From Anaerolineales bacterium (GTDB taxonomy: Bacteria > Chloroflexota > Anaerolineae > Anaerolineales > Anaerolineaceae), in assembly GCA_020060485.1 (NCBI GenBank), contig JAGVAB010000006.1, positions 1 through 9,065 of the forward strand: DNA of 9,065 nt, written 5' to 3'. Below the pieces are notes generated by a model that searched no databases, was not told where the DNA came from, and saw only the letters and a program-made list of their open reading frames with translations. Below, piece after piece: positions 1 through 5,872 of this stretch (position 1 is the first letter of the stretch; every line of letters starts with the position of its first letter). A program made the position numbers and the translations under genes.

Positions 1-51
1 GCCCTGGGTAATTTAACACCCTATGAGTATGCGTTGGCTACTGAAGCCTGA
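1..51 (+). CDS. C-terminal end of an IS3-like transposase (partial)
   Basis: The frame beginning at base 1 reads ALGNLTPYEYALATEA and stops at TGA 49-51. A 'LGNLTPxEYA' tail is typical of the end of IS3-family OrfB transposases (rve/DDE integrase fold), where a 'HSxLGxxTPxEF' segment closes the catalytic domain. Everything upstream, including the DDE residues, lies outside the window. The assignment is supported by the sequence immediately downstream, which looks like an IS terminal repeat ending in CA at base 77. Other rve-fold elements such as the IS481 family end in a similar way, so the family is likely rather than certain. Confidence 0.5.
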   Translation, partial: ALGNLTPYEYALATEA

Positions 52-77
52 AAAAGTGTCTACTTATAATTGGTACA
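52..77 (+). mobile_element. Right terminal inverted repeat of the IS3-like element
   Basis: After the transposase stop, the sequence GTGTCTACTTATAATTGGTA ends in CA at 76-77. Read inward from the minus strand it begins TGTACC and then runs through AGTAGACAC. This matches the general look of IS3-family ends: TG...CA termini with a 'GTGTC' or 'GACAC' block and a 'TGG(T/G)xCA' edge. The partner repeat is outside the window, so the element boundary at 77/78 is inferred from the terminal CA and from the point where RHS coding sequence resumes. Confidence 0.45.
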
Positions 78-648
78 GTTTTTGGGAGCTTGACAGGGGC
101 ACTTTCTCATTATATTGATCAATATTCGGCAGCTTCCTCACAAAATCACAAATCCCATCTTGATCTTCATCCAAACATTTGCCTGAAGGATCTGACATAA
201 GCACGGGATTATTGACATATAACCAGTGGTTATATGATCTAGGTGAAATTTCTTCTCCTTTCCATGGATCCTTACTTATAAACCGCCCATCCGTAGGAGC
301 ATAATAGCGTGCCCGTAGAAAACCCAACCCTGTCTGTGGATCATACATCTCTCCAGTGGAAACATACCCAGACACACCCGCACCATAACTTTCCAATACC
401 TCACCATATGGCGTGTAAGTTTGTGCCAGGACAATATTGACAGGCGTATTTCCATTGGGAATCTGACGCACACTGTCCAGCACATCCGCCAGGAAGTAAC
501 CCGTCTGTGTAGGAGATACTTGCGCAATGCGGTTCACGCCATACAGGTAGGTCTGATCCCCATCTGCAAGCACCTGCGTCAAGCCACCGGTCAGATCGAG
601 TTGGTAGGTCGTGGTCACGCCGTTCAGGGTTTGCTGTTGGCGGTCACC
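64..648 (-). pseudogene. RHS-repeat core fragment, cut at both ends
   Basis: This is the C-terminal end of an RHS-repeat protein, the secreted shell that carries a toxin tip. The reading from GTG 616-618 (184 aa) contains 'NGVTTTYQLDL' upstream, a 'LADVLDSVRQ' strand, the core signature 'YDPQTGLGFLRARYYAP' then 'DGRFISKDP' (about residues 92-118), and the 'NPVLMSDPSG' end of the core (137-146). About 35 further residues follow and should be the start of a variable toxin tip. Intact RHS proteins are many hundreds to thousands of residues, so most of the gene is missing. In frame, the coding extends back only to a stop at 649-651, with no ribosome binding site before the GTG. The neighbouring frame just upstream reads ALARISEVTANS, so a frameshift or a deletion junction lies near 640-650. 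At the 3' end the last four codons (Leu-Tyr-Gln-Leu, then TAA at 64-66) fall in the IS terminal repeat. Confidence 0.8.
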
Positions 649-674
649 TCACTGATGCGTGCCAGGGCCCACTA

Positions 675-704
675 AAAAACACCTTCTATCAAGAAGGCGT
701 TTTT
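675..704 (-). terminator. Rho-independent terminator, strong on the minus strand
   Basis: Arms 675-687 and 692-704 pair over 13 positions around a 4-base loop (688-691). The single non-Watson-Crick position, 681/698, is a G-U wobble when read as minus-strand RNA but an A/C mismatch on the plus strand. The descending arm ends in a U-run on the minus strand. It lies about 56 bases after the vWA gene stop and should end that transcript. The RHS remnant begins immediately beyond it. Confidence 0.85.
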
Positions 705-760
705 AATTTACGCTACAGGTGCACATCCAAGCGAGTGCGCCGGATGTGCATCTCTTTACC

Positions 761-2326
761 TCACTCCATCAGGATAAAAGCTTTCTTCACCAGCGATGCA
801 AACTCTCCCATGTCGGGGTCATCTTCCAGCAGACCTGCAACCCGTTTGACCTCATAGAGCACATCCATCATACTGCTTTTCTCGGCGTAGAAGCTCTCGC
901 GCAGGATCTCAGCGAACTCGGCGACCAGCACGCTGCGCTGGAAATAGGGATCGGCCTCTTCGAAATCACGGTGCAGATCGTAGGTGTAAAACCCGCGGGA
1001 TATCTCGGACGGCGCCCTGGTCTCGGGATCAATCCAGCGCAGATGTACGCTGGCGATCTCACCATCCGCCTCAGGAAAGAGCTTGACTTCATAGAGGGCG
1101 GTCACACTGTGTCCAGCGCCGATCTCTCCGGCGTCCACTTCGTCGTTGCGGAAATCCTCATCCGCCATGTCGCGGTTCTCGAAGCCGATCAACCGGTAAC
1201 GCGAGACAATCTCCGGGTTGAAATTCACCTGCACGCGAGCGTCCATCGCGATCACCTGCAATGTACTGGTCAGGTTGGTGACGAACACGCGCTCAGCCTC
1301 ATCAAGATCATCCACGTAAGCGTAGAACCCGTCGCCCTGGTCAGCGAGCTGCTCCATGAGCACATCGTTGTAATTGCCCATACCAAAGCCTACCGTGGTC
1401 AGGGTGACGCCTTCGCTGGCGTGGAGTTTCACTTCGTCCCAGATACCGCCTGCACTGGTCTCGCCGATATTGGCGACGCCATCAGAGCACAGGATCACGC
1501 GGTTGATGCCGCCAGGGGTGAAGGCTTCCAACGCCTGCCGGTATCCCAGCTTCAGGCCGGCCTCGGCATTGGTGGCCCCTTCCGGCTGCAAGCTGTAAAT
1601 GGCGCGCATGATCTTCGACTTGCGGTCAGCAGGGGTCGGTTCCAGCACCACGCGGGCCTTTGAGCCGTAAACCACAATGCTGACCGTATCGTCCCTGCGC
1701 AGCTCTCGCACCAGCAGCTCCAGGGCATCCTTGACCAGCTCCAGCCTGTCTTCCCGATTCATCGAGCCGGAAACATCGATCACGAAGGTCAGGGAGGCGT
1801 CTTTGCGGTTCTCGGGCGAAACCGCATAGCCCTGGATACCTACACGCATGATCTGGTAACGCTCGCTCTCGGTGAAGGGCGCCTCGCCGCCGTCAATGGC
1901 AATATTGAAGCGTTCTTCCTCATCCGGCAGGCGATAGCCCTGGCTGAAATAATTGACAAACTCCTCCACGCGCACGGAATCCTTATCGGGCAAGTTGCCG
2001 TCGCTTAGGAAGCGCCGCGCCATCGTGTACGAACCGGTGTCCACGTCCAGGGCAAAGGTCGAGAGATTGTCATCTTCCGTGTCAATCGTCGGGTTGACGC
2101 CATAATTCTCAAAGAAAGTAGTGTCATACGGTTTCCCGTTGGGTGCGGACATCGTCGGCGACGGTGAGGGGTAATTCGCCGGAGCCTCTTCATACACCGT
2201 CGCCGAAGCGCCGGCTTGCGACGCGGGCGCCTCGGTCGCGCGGGCAGGCGCCGGTGAGCAGGCCCCCATCAACAGCGAGATCAAGACCAGTACAGTCAAA
2301 GGGATCAAATATTGTCGGGCGTTCAT
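761..2326 (-). CDS. YfbK-like von Willebrand factor A domain lipoprotein
   Basis: A 521-aa predicted lipoprotein. Residues 1-23 are a signal peptide with lipobox LMGAC (Cys23), followed by an Ala/Pro/Ser-rich linker. The middle 'STFALDVDTGSYTMARRFL' and 'VRVEEFVNYF' segments (about 88-126) match the vWA N-terminal domain of the YfbK family. The vWA fold spans about 178-345 and has a full MIDAS: DVSGSM (Asp184, Ser186, Ser188), Thr252 in 'GATNAEAG', and Asp282 in 'CSDG'. The C-terminal part (about 350-521, with 'FAEILRESFYA') matches the usual YfbK C-terminal domain. The length is normal and the gene looks intact. It probably binds a protein ligand through a metal ion on the outer face of the membrane; no specific ligand is known to me. 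The ATG has a GAGGAG site 5 bases upstream. It has its own leader with candidate operators, and a terminator follows. Confidence 0.92.
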   Translation of the reverse strand: MNARQYLIPLTVLVLISLLMGACSPAPARATEAPASQAGASATVYEEAPANYPSPSPTMSAPNGKPYDTTFFENYGVNPTIDTEDDNLSTFALDVDTGSYTMARRFLSDGNLPDKDSVRVEEFVNYFSQGYRLPDEEERFNIAIDGGEAPFTESERYQIMRVGIQGYAVSPENRKDASLTFVIDVSGSMNREDRLELVKDALELLVRELRRDDTVSIVVYGSKARVVLEPTPADRKSKIMRAIYSLQPEGATNAEAGLKLGYRQALEAFTPGGINRVILCSDGVANIGETSAGGIWDEVKLHASEGVTLTTVGFGMGNYNDVLMEQLADQGDGFYAYVDDLDEAERVFVTNLTSTLQVIAMDARVQVNFNPEIVSRYRLIGFENRDMADEDFRNDEVDAGEIGAGHSVTALYEVKLFPEADGEIASVHLRWIDPETRAPSEISRGFYTYDLHRDFEEADPYFQRSVLVAEFAEILRESFYAEKSSMMDVLYEVKRVAGLLEDDPDMGEFASLVKKAFILME

Positions 2327-2331
2327 TTTTT

Positions 2332-2337
2332 CTCCTC
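2332..2337 (-). promoter_or_regulatory. Ribosome binding site of the vWA lipoprotein gene
   Basis: GAGGAG on the minus strand lies 5 bases before the ATG at 2324-2326. It fixes the start and shows that this gene, unlike two others in the window, uses Shine-Dalgarno initiation. Confidence 0.85.
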
Positions 2338-2361
2338 ATGTCAGTTGAACCACTGATCATT

Positions 2362-2386
2362 TTTTGTTATGCACAGCATAACAAAA
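2362..2386 (-). promoter_or_regulatory. 25-base perfect palindrome in the vWA gene leader
   Basis: TTTTGTTATGC and its exact complement flank a 3-base centre (arms 2362-2372 and 2376-2386). It sits 36-60 bases before the vWA start. The outer ends are T on the left and A on the right, so on either strand the RNA hairpin would be preceded rather than followed by U. It is therefore not a terminator. It fits a dimeric repressor operator or an mRNA hairpin in the leader. I do not recognise the regulator. Confidence 0.55.
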
Positions 2387-2413
2387 CCGCCCACGCGGGG
2401 CTTGATAAGCGTC

Positions 2414-2440
2414 TGACATCGCCCTGACATTTTGTTGACA
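2414..2440 (-). promoter_or_regulatory. Three TGTCA direct repeats at 11-base steps
   Basis: On the minus strand TGTCA occurs three times, at plus positions 2436-2440, 2425-2429 and 2414-2418, exactly 11 bases apart. Direct repeats with an 11-base period are the usual binding pattern of PhoB/PhoP/OmpR-type response regulators (PhoB: CTGTCA repeats; Bacillus PhoP: TT(A/C/T)ACA repeats with 5-base gaps). A weak -10 candidate (TATCAA) lies 6 bases downstream of the last copy. This suggests a response-regulator-activated promoter for the vWA gene, but the regulator's identity is unknown. Confidence 0.45.
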
Positions 2441-2469
2441 AGAAAACTAAATTTCCCCCAAATGAATAA

Positions 2470-3270
2470 TTACTGTTCTACCGGCATTACCGAAATACAG
2501 GTTTCCACCCCTTTTGTGCTGTAAATTTCAAAAAACGCTTCATTCGTCATTTGGTCTGCGCTGATATCCCCAAGTAATTGATATTCATCTGTCATTTTCC
2601 CTAAATCATCCCCCAACACGGTCAAACCAAATTGTCGAAAAGGTGCTTTCTCCTCGGGATCCCACAACACTAGCCAGGGAGCATGCGACACACGGTTTAT
2701 GACAGCTTGGGGACAGATTGACAAATTTTCTTCGATTTTCTTAGTATCGTCATTCCATTCAACATATAGTCCTTTTGAGGGATATCGTAATACCATATAA
2801 TAATATGGCTGGTCAGTTTGTGTTTCAGTAACTAACCGAATCCATATTTCTTCCGGTACACCCAATTCCTCTAATAATCCTGACAAACTATAATCCAGGT
2901 CTAGGCGGACCCGATCATAACGTGTTGTGATTGCTATTACTATGTCATCTTTTACAAAAAATCCTGCTGACATCACCTCTAATTTCCAACCCGATTCTCC
3001 AAAAATTGCCCCATACTTGGTCGTTTTATCATTGTAAACAGGCCCAAATAATTCTCCTATGCTTGATAATGATTCAGCGGCAGACTCCCATGATGTTTTC
3101 CCAGGTGTGATCCCCCAATAACAAGGAAGATCACACCCTCCATTTGTTTCATAAACTAACATCATTAACTGTTCTTCTGTAAAAGGAGTTGTAGATATCT
3201 CGCTCCTCACGCACCCGGCAAGGAGCATGGCAATCACAAAAGAACAGACAAGCAATATGGTCTTCTTCAT
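2470..3270 (-). CDS. Uncharacterised lipoprotein with a CxLPCxWGITPGKT motif
   Basis: A 266-aa predicted lipoprotein. The signal peptide MKKTILLVCSFVIAMLLAGC ends at lipobox Cys20. I chose the ATG at 3268-3270 because AAGGA lies 6 bases upstream and the signal peptide starts there. An in-frame ATG 54 bases upstream would put 18 polar residues before the signal peptide and is unlikely. The mature part begins with a short linker, then 'GGCDLPCYWGITPGKTSWE' (Cys46 and Cys50, probably a disulfide). Alternating strands with several Trp and Tyr follow, and 'CISVMPVEQ' ends the protein. I recall the 'C-x-LPC-W/Y-WG-I-x-PG-x-T' motif from uncharacterised Chloroflexota lipoproteins; no function is known to me. 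It starts 93 bases after the phosphotransferase gene and may be read through from it. Its base composition is more AT-rich than both flanking genes. Confidence 0.8.
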   Translation of the reverse strand: MKKTILLVCSFVIAMLLAGCVRSEISTTPFTEEQLMMLVYETNGGCDLPCYWGITPGKTSWESAAESLSSIGELFGPVYNDKTTKYGAIFGESGWKLEVMSAGFFVKDDIVIAITTRYDRVRLDLDYSLSGLLEELGVPEEIWIRLVTETQTDQPYYYMVLRYPSKGLYVEWNDDTKKIEENLSICPQAVINRVSHAPWLVLWDPEEKAPFRQFGLTVLGDDLGKMTDEYQLLGDISADQMTNEAFFEIYSTKGVETCISVMPVEQ

Positions 3271-3305
3271 TGAAATTCCTTCCCGTCCCAAATTCATCCT
3301 TTGTA

Positions 3306-3329
3306 GTGCTGTTGGCTTTGCCAACGCAC
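3306..3329 (-). other. Intercistronic hairpin
   Basis: GTTGGC (3311-3316) and GCCAAC (3320-3325) pair around a 3-base loop. The stem continues as GTGC/GCAC (3306-3309 and 3326-3329) past one bulged base. It lies between the phosphotransferase stop and the lipoprotein start. No U-run follows on the minus strand, so it is a weak terminator candidate at most. It could be an mRNA stability or processing element. Confidence 0.35.
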
Positions 3330-3363
3330 CAAAAACTAGGCTCCAATTCGGATTTTTAACATA

Positions 3364-5346
3364 CTACAAACGCTTACTGATCTCCCCCGCCGTCAGGTAC
3401 AAACAATGCCGCGCATGGTCAGAAAGATTGCTGAATTTCAACGCCCCCAGGCAGGCCAGATACTGCGCCACGTCCATCTCGCGCGGATTGGACGGATTGA
3501 ACAAACAGCGCCGCCCCACCTCCTGCACGGCCTGCCACAGCGAATCACCACCCGCCTGCAAACCCGCCAGATATGCCGCCGGGGAAACCTCCCGCGCCGC
3601 GAGGATATGCGCGATCACCTCCGCCCCCAGGCGCGCGAAGTCAAACAACGGGTGGCCGTTGCGCGTCTGGGCAAAGTCGATCAGCCACACCAGCCCACCC
3701 GGCCCGACGAGCACATTCTCCAGGTTCAGGTCGCCGTGGATCACCGCGCGCGTGCCCTGGACAGGCTCCGCCAGAACATCCGCCAGATGCTCCAGCGGAT
3801 CGGGCAGACCAAAGCGCTCAAACCCGGCCATGTAGCCGGCAAACAGGCTGCGCTGCGTCTCCACCACCTCCGCCAGGGTGTTGGCGGGCGGCTGCTTGCC
3901 CAGCCAGCGCAGGCGCACAGGCGGCTGCCCCCCGAGATCCTTGCCAAACAGGCTCAGCGACTGGCGGTCCGCGCGTGCCTCCACCTGCCCGAACTTTGTA
4001 ACACGCACAACATCCCCAATTTGCAGCGACATGGCGTAAGGGCTGGTGTTCTCATCCAGCGTCAGGCGCGGTGCGCGCCCTTTCCCGTCCAGCGGACGCA
4101 GCACAACATGCGGCGGCAGCAGGCGGTCGTACTCCTGCATCGGCCGGAAGGTGTAGGCCTCGCGCTGCATCCACCAGCTTGGACCAAAAGTGTCATAGAT
4201 GGCATGGATCAAGGCCGGCTGCGGGTCTTCCAGCAAAGCCAGACGCAGGCTCATCGGCCCCCGCCCCGGCTCAGCGATAAAGGTGTATTGCATGGCGGCC
4301 AGGCTGCCCCCGCGCAGCACCACCGGCGCATGCTGGATGCGCGCCGTGATTGGCGGCAGGCGATCTTTGACAAAATCCTCGTAATTGGCATATTCCTGCT
4401 GGATCGACGCCCGCGGACCGATCTTGACGATCGTGGCCGCGTCGCTTTGCCCATTGGCTTTGATCGGCAAGGCCAGGTAGGTGCTCGCCCCTGAATAGCC
4501 GGAGAGGAACTCCCCCGCCAGGGTCAGGCGCGTATAGCGTTTGAACAGCGCGCGCAGCAGGTTAGCCTCGTCCGCGGGCAGCTTCGTACCCGGCGCAGGT
4601 TCGATCACCAGTTGCGGGTTGGGCTCGCGGGTCTGCAAACGCGGCAGCGCGCCGCGGCGCAGAATCACCGTGCCCAACATCATCCCGCTGCCCAGCAGCA
4701 GGCCGGCCAAGCCGCCCAGCAAGGCCGGGACGCGTCCCAACCCCAGGAAGGAGGAAACGCGAATCTCCAGGGCCTTGTTCAACGCCTGCTCCTCGCGCAA
4801 TACAACCTGCGGGTCATCCTCGGCCACCCAGCGCAGCACCAGCGACACCGTCAAACGGTGGCGACCCGCACTGAGCGGCTTGAGGCTCCAGCGCCAGGTA
4901 ACGTCTTCCCCCGGCTGCACGACCTGCGCCTGCTCCCCCTCCGGTGAAACGACAAACCCCGCCCCATCCAGGCGTGCGGCCGCCGTCAACTGGTAGCCAG
5001 TCTCATACGCCAGCGGCACTTCCTGCACGTCCACGGTGTGATCTTCAAACTCCGTGGTCACATTGTAGCCATCCCCGGTATACACCAGCGACAGGCGCAG
5101 CACATCCGAATCCCCCTTGTGCATCTGCACCGGATATTCCAGCTCCAGCATGCGCTCTTCCACATACGGCGTGGGAATCACGCCCTGGGTTGGCGCGGGT
5201 GTCGGGCTGGGCATGGGCAGGGATGTCGGCATCTGTGTTGGCTCGCTGGCTTCCGGCGCAGACGTGGGCGCTGGAGAACAAGAAGCCAGCACCAACAGGG
5301 CCGCCAATGGCAGAACAATCAGCAAGACCTTCCAGGCGCGCTTCAC
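3364..5346 (-). CDS. Membrane protein: lipobox, external domain, TM, cytosolic APH-like phosphotransferase
   Basis: A 660-aa protein with an unusual layout. Residues 1-23 form a signal peptide or first membrane segment with lipobox LVLASC (Cys23). A Pro/Thr/Ser linker (24-63) and a beta-rich external domain (about 64-198) follow. The second hydrophobic segment (about 201-229) ends in 'ILRRG', which suggests a cytosolic side afterwards. Residues 265-660 resemble an aminoglycoside/choline-kinase-type phosphotransferase: 'AATIVKIG' with probable ATP-binding Lys308, the catalytic loop HGDLNLEN (Asp539, Asn544), and the metal-binding 'WLIDFAQ' (Asp557). All key residues are present, so activity is plausible. 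An inserted strand-rich piece, 'IGDVVRVTKFGQVEA' (about 443-457), lies between the lobes. The layout recalls phosphotransferase-like domains found with bacterial conflict NTPases (the TCAD group), but I cannot confirm that. The GTG start overlaps the upstream stop by 4 bases and has GGAGGG 5 bases before it. The substrate is unknown. Confidence 0.82.
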   Translation of the reverse strand: MKRAWKVLLIVLPLAALLVLASCSPAPTSAPEASEPTQMPTSLPMPSPTPAPTQGVIPTPYVEERMLELEYPVQMHKGDSDVLRLSLVYTGDGYNVTTEFEDHTVDVQEVPLAYETGYQLTAAARLDGAGFVVSPEGEQAQVVQPGEDVTWRWSLKPLSAGRHRLTVSLVLRWVAEDDPQVVLREEQALNKALEIRVSSFLGLGRVPALLGGLAGLLLGSGMMLGTVILRRGALPRLQTREPNPQLVIEPAPGTKLPADEANLLRALFKRYTRLTLAGEFLSGYSGASTYLALPIKANGQSDAATIVKIGPRASIQQEYANYEDFVKDRLPPITARIQHAPVVLRGGSLAAMQYTFIAEPGRGPMSLRLALLEDPQPALIHAIYDTFGPSWWMQREAYTFRPMQEYDRLLPPHVVLRPLDGKGRAPRLTLDENTSPYAMSLQIGDVVRVTKFGQVEARADRQSLSLFGKDLGGQPPVRLRWLGKQPPANTLAEVVETQRSLFAGYMAGFERFGLPDPLEHLADVLAEPVQGTRAVIHGDLNLENVLVGPGGLVWLIDFAQTRNGHPLFDFARLGAEVIAHILAAREVSPAAYLAGLQAGGDSLWQAVQEVGRRCLFNPSNPREMDVAQYLACLGALKFSNLSDHARHCLYLTAGEISKRL

Positions 5347-5504
5347 GGCAGCCCTCCGGGCGAAGTAAACAAAACCGTATCCAGCAGGAACTGCTCCACC
5401 TGCACCGGATTAGGCCGCAGCGCATACACCAGTGCTGCCAGCGACAGCACCAGCAGGATCACTCCCGCCCACAAAAGGACCTTCTGCATCTTTTTTTGCT
5501 TCAT
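5343..5504 (-). CDS. 53-aa single-pass membrane protein, coupled to the phosphotransferase gene
   Basis: The minus-strand frame from ATG 5502-5504 encodes 53 residues and stops at TGA 5343-5345. A Lys-rich start (MKQKKMQK) is followed by a 19-residue hydrophobic helix (about 9-28) and a short tail that reads 'LRPNPVQVEQFLLDTVLFTS' and then PGGLP. Positive residues before the helix predict N-in, C-out topology. The stop shares GTGA with the GTG of the next gene, and that gene's ribosome binding site lies inside the 3' end of this one, so translation is coupled. No Shine-Dalgarno site precedes the ATG; a TATAAT box places the transcript start on the ATG. I do not know a function. A small partner or anchor subunit of the phosphotransferase protein is the simplest reading. 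Confidence 0.72.
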   Translation of the reverse strand: MKQKKMQKVLLWAGVILLVLSLAALVYALRPNPVQVEQFLLDTVLFTSPGGLP

Positions 5505-5510
5505 AACTTT

Positions 5511-5542
5511 ATTATAGCGATTAATGGTTTCGGAACAGTCAA
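5511..5542 (-). promoter_or_regulatory. Promoter with consensus TATAAT; predicted leaderless transcript
   Basis: On the minus strand a perfect -10 box TATAAT (5511-5516) lies so that the usual +1 position falls on base 5504, the A of the ATG of the 53-aa gene. A TTGACT box (5537-5542) is 20 bases upstream, longer than the ideal 17, so the -35 contact may be weak. No ribosome binding site is present, in line with a leaderless mRNA. Confidence 0.6.
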
Positions 5543-5710
5543 ATCACTGTGAATTCTTCATAGATATGGAATCCTACCTGCCCGCCTTGTAAAAAAGGGG
5601 GGGCCGCGAAGCGATTGGCGAAGGCCTCCGAAGGAAGAAGGGATTAGATTCAAACACTCCACCGCTCAACGCCATCCCTCTGCGAAAAGCTTCCCTGCAT
5701 ATTCCATTGT
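5543..5710. other. Non-coding spacer between divergent genes
   Basis: No plausible gene is visible. It holds a run of seven G (5597-5603) that forms part of an imperfect hairpin with CCCGCCTT (5581-5588), and a purine-rich stretch around 5625-5645. No promoter is recognisable in it beyond those described at its edges. Confidence 0.5.
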
Positions 5711-5847
5711 GAGAGCGTAAATCAAGCCGCACCCTGAGCTTGTCGAAGGGAGCGAGATCGCGAAACCCGTTTTGGCTTCGACAAGCTCAGCCTGCGTTAG
5801 CATACCGATATAAATAATGTTTTCTTTACGGTCTGATTTACGCTCTC
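5711..5847. repeat. Nested inverted-repeat (MITE-like) element, 137 bases
   Basis: The outer arms GAGAGCGTAAATCA (5711-5724) and its exact complement (5834-5847) are 14 bases long. Outside them, ATTGT on the left and ACAAT on the right continue the pairing after a 3-base offset. Inside is a second pair of 15-base arms, CTGAGCTTGTCGAAG (5734-5748) and its complement (5776-5790). The inner motif resembles the CCCTTCGACAAGCTCAGGG repeat that I recall as dispersed in many bacterial genomes. The element has no coding capacity. Nested symmetry with defined edges suggests a small non-autonomous mobile element or a dispersed structural repeat. Confidence 0.6.
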
Positions 5848-5865
5848 CCTACAATGCTGTACAAT
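5837..5865 (+). promoter_or_regulatory. Promoter of the ATPase-wHTH gene, partly inside the repeat
   Basis: TTTACG (5837-5842) and TACAAT (5860-5865) are 17 bases apart and fit a sigma-70 type promoter. The predicted +1 is 5872, one base before the ATG at 5873-5875. No ribosome binding site precedes the start, so a leaderless transcript is expected. The -35 box lies in the right arm of the inverted-repeat element. A second TACAAT at 5850-5855 is an alternative -10. Confidence 0.55.
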
Positions 5866-5872
5866 ATCCCAT

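Noticed and set aside
719..1663. A long plus-strand open frame (314 aa) opposite the vWA gene
   Set aside because: It is the antisense shadow of a well-supported vWA lipoprotein gene. It has no recognisable domain and no ribosome binding site.
2362..2386. The palindrome as a terminator of the 2470-3270 gene
   Set aside because: On the minus strand the stem is followed by A residues, not a U-run, so the polarity is wrong.
3271..3324. The upstream in-frame ATG (3322-3324) as the start of the lipoprotein
   Set aside because: It would place 18 polar residues before a clear signal peptide, while the internal ATG has AAGGA at good spacing.
3406..4494. A 362-aa plus-strand open frame, and others in 3573-5552
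   Set aside because: These are antisense shadows of the GC-rich phosphotransferase gene, with Arg/Gln/Pro-rich low-complexity translations and no family resemblance.
5734..5790. The two 15-base arms as a two-repeat CRISPR
   Set aside because: The copies are inverted rather than direct, only two exist, and no cas gene is present.
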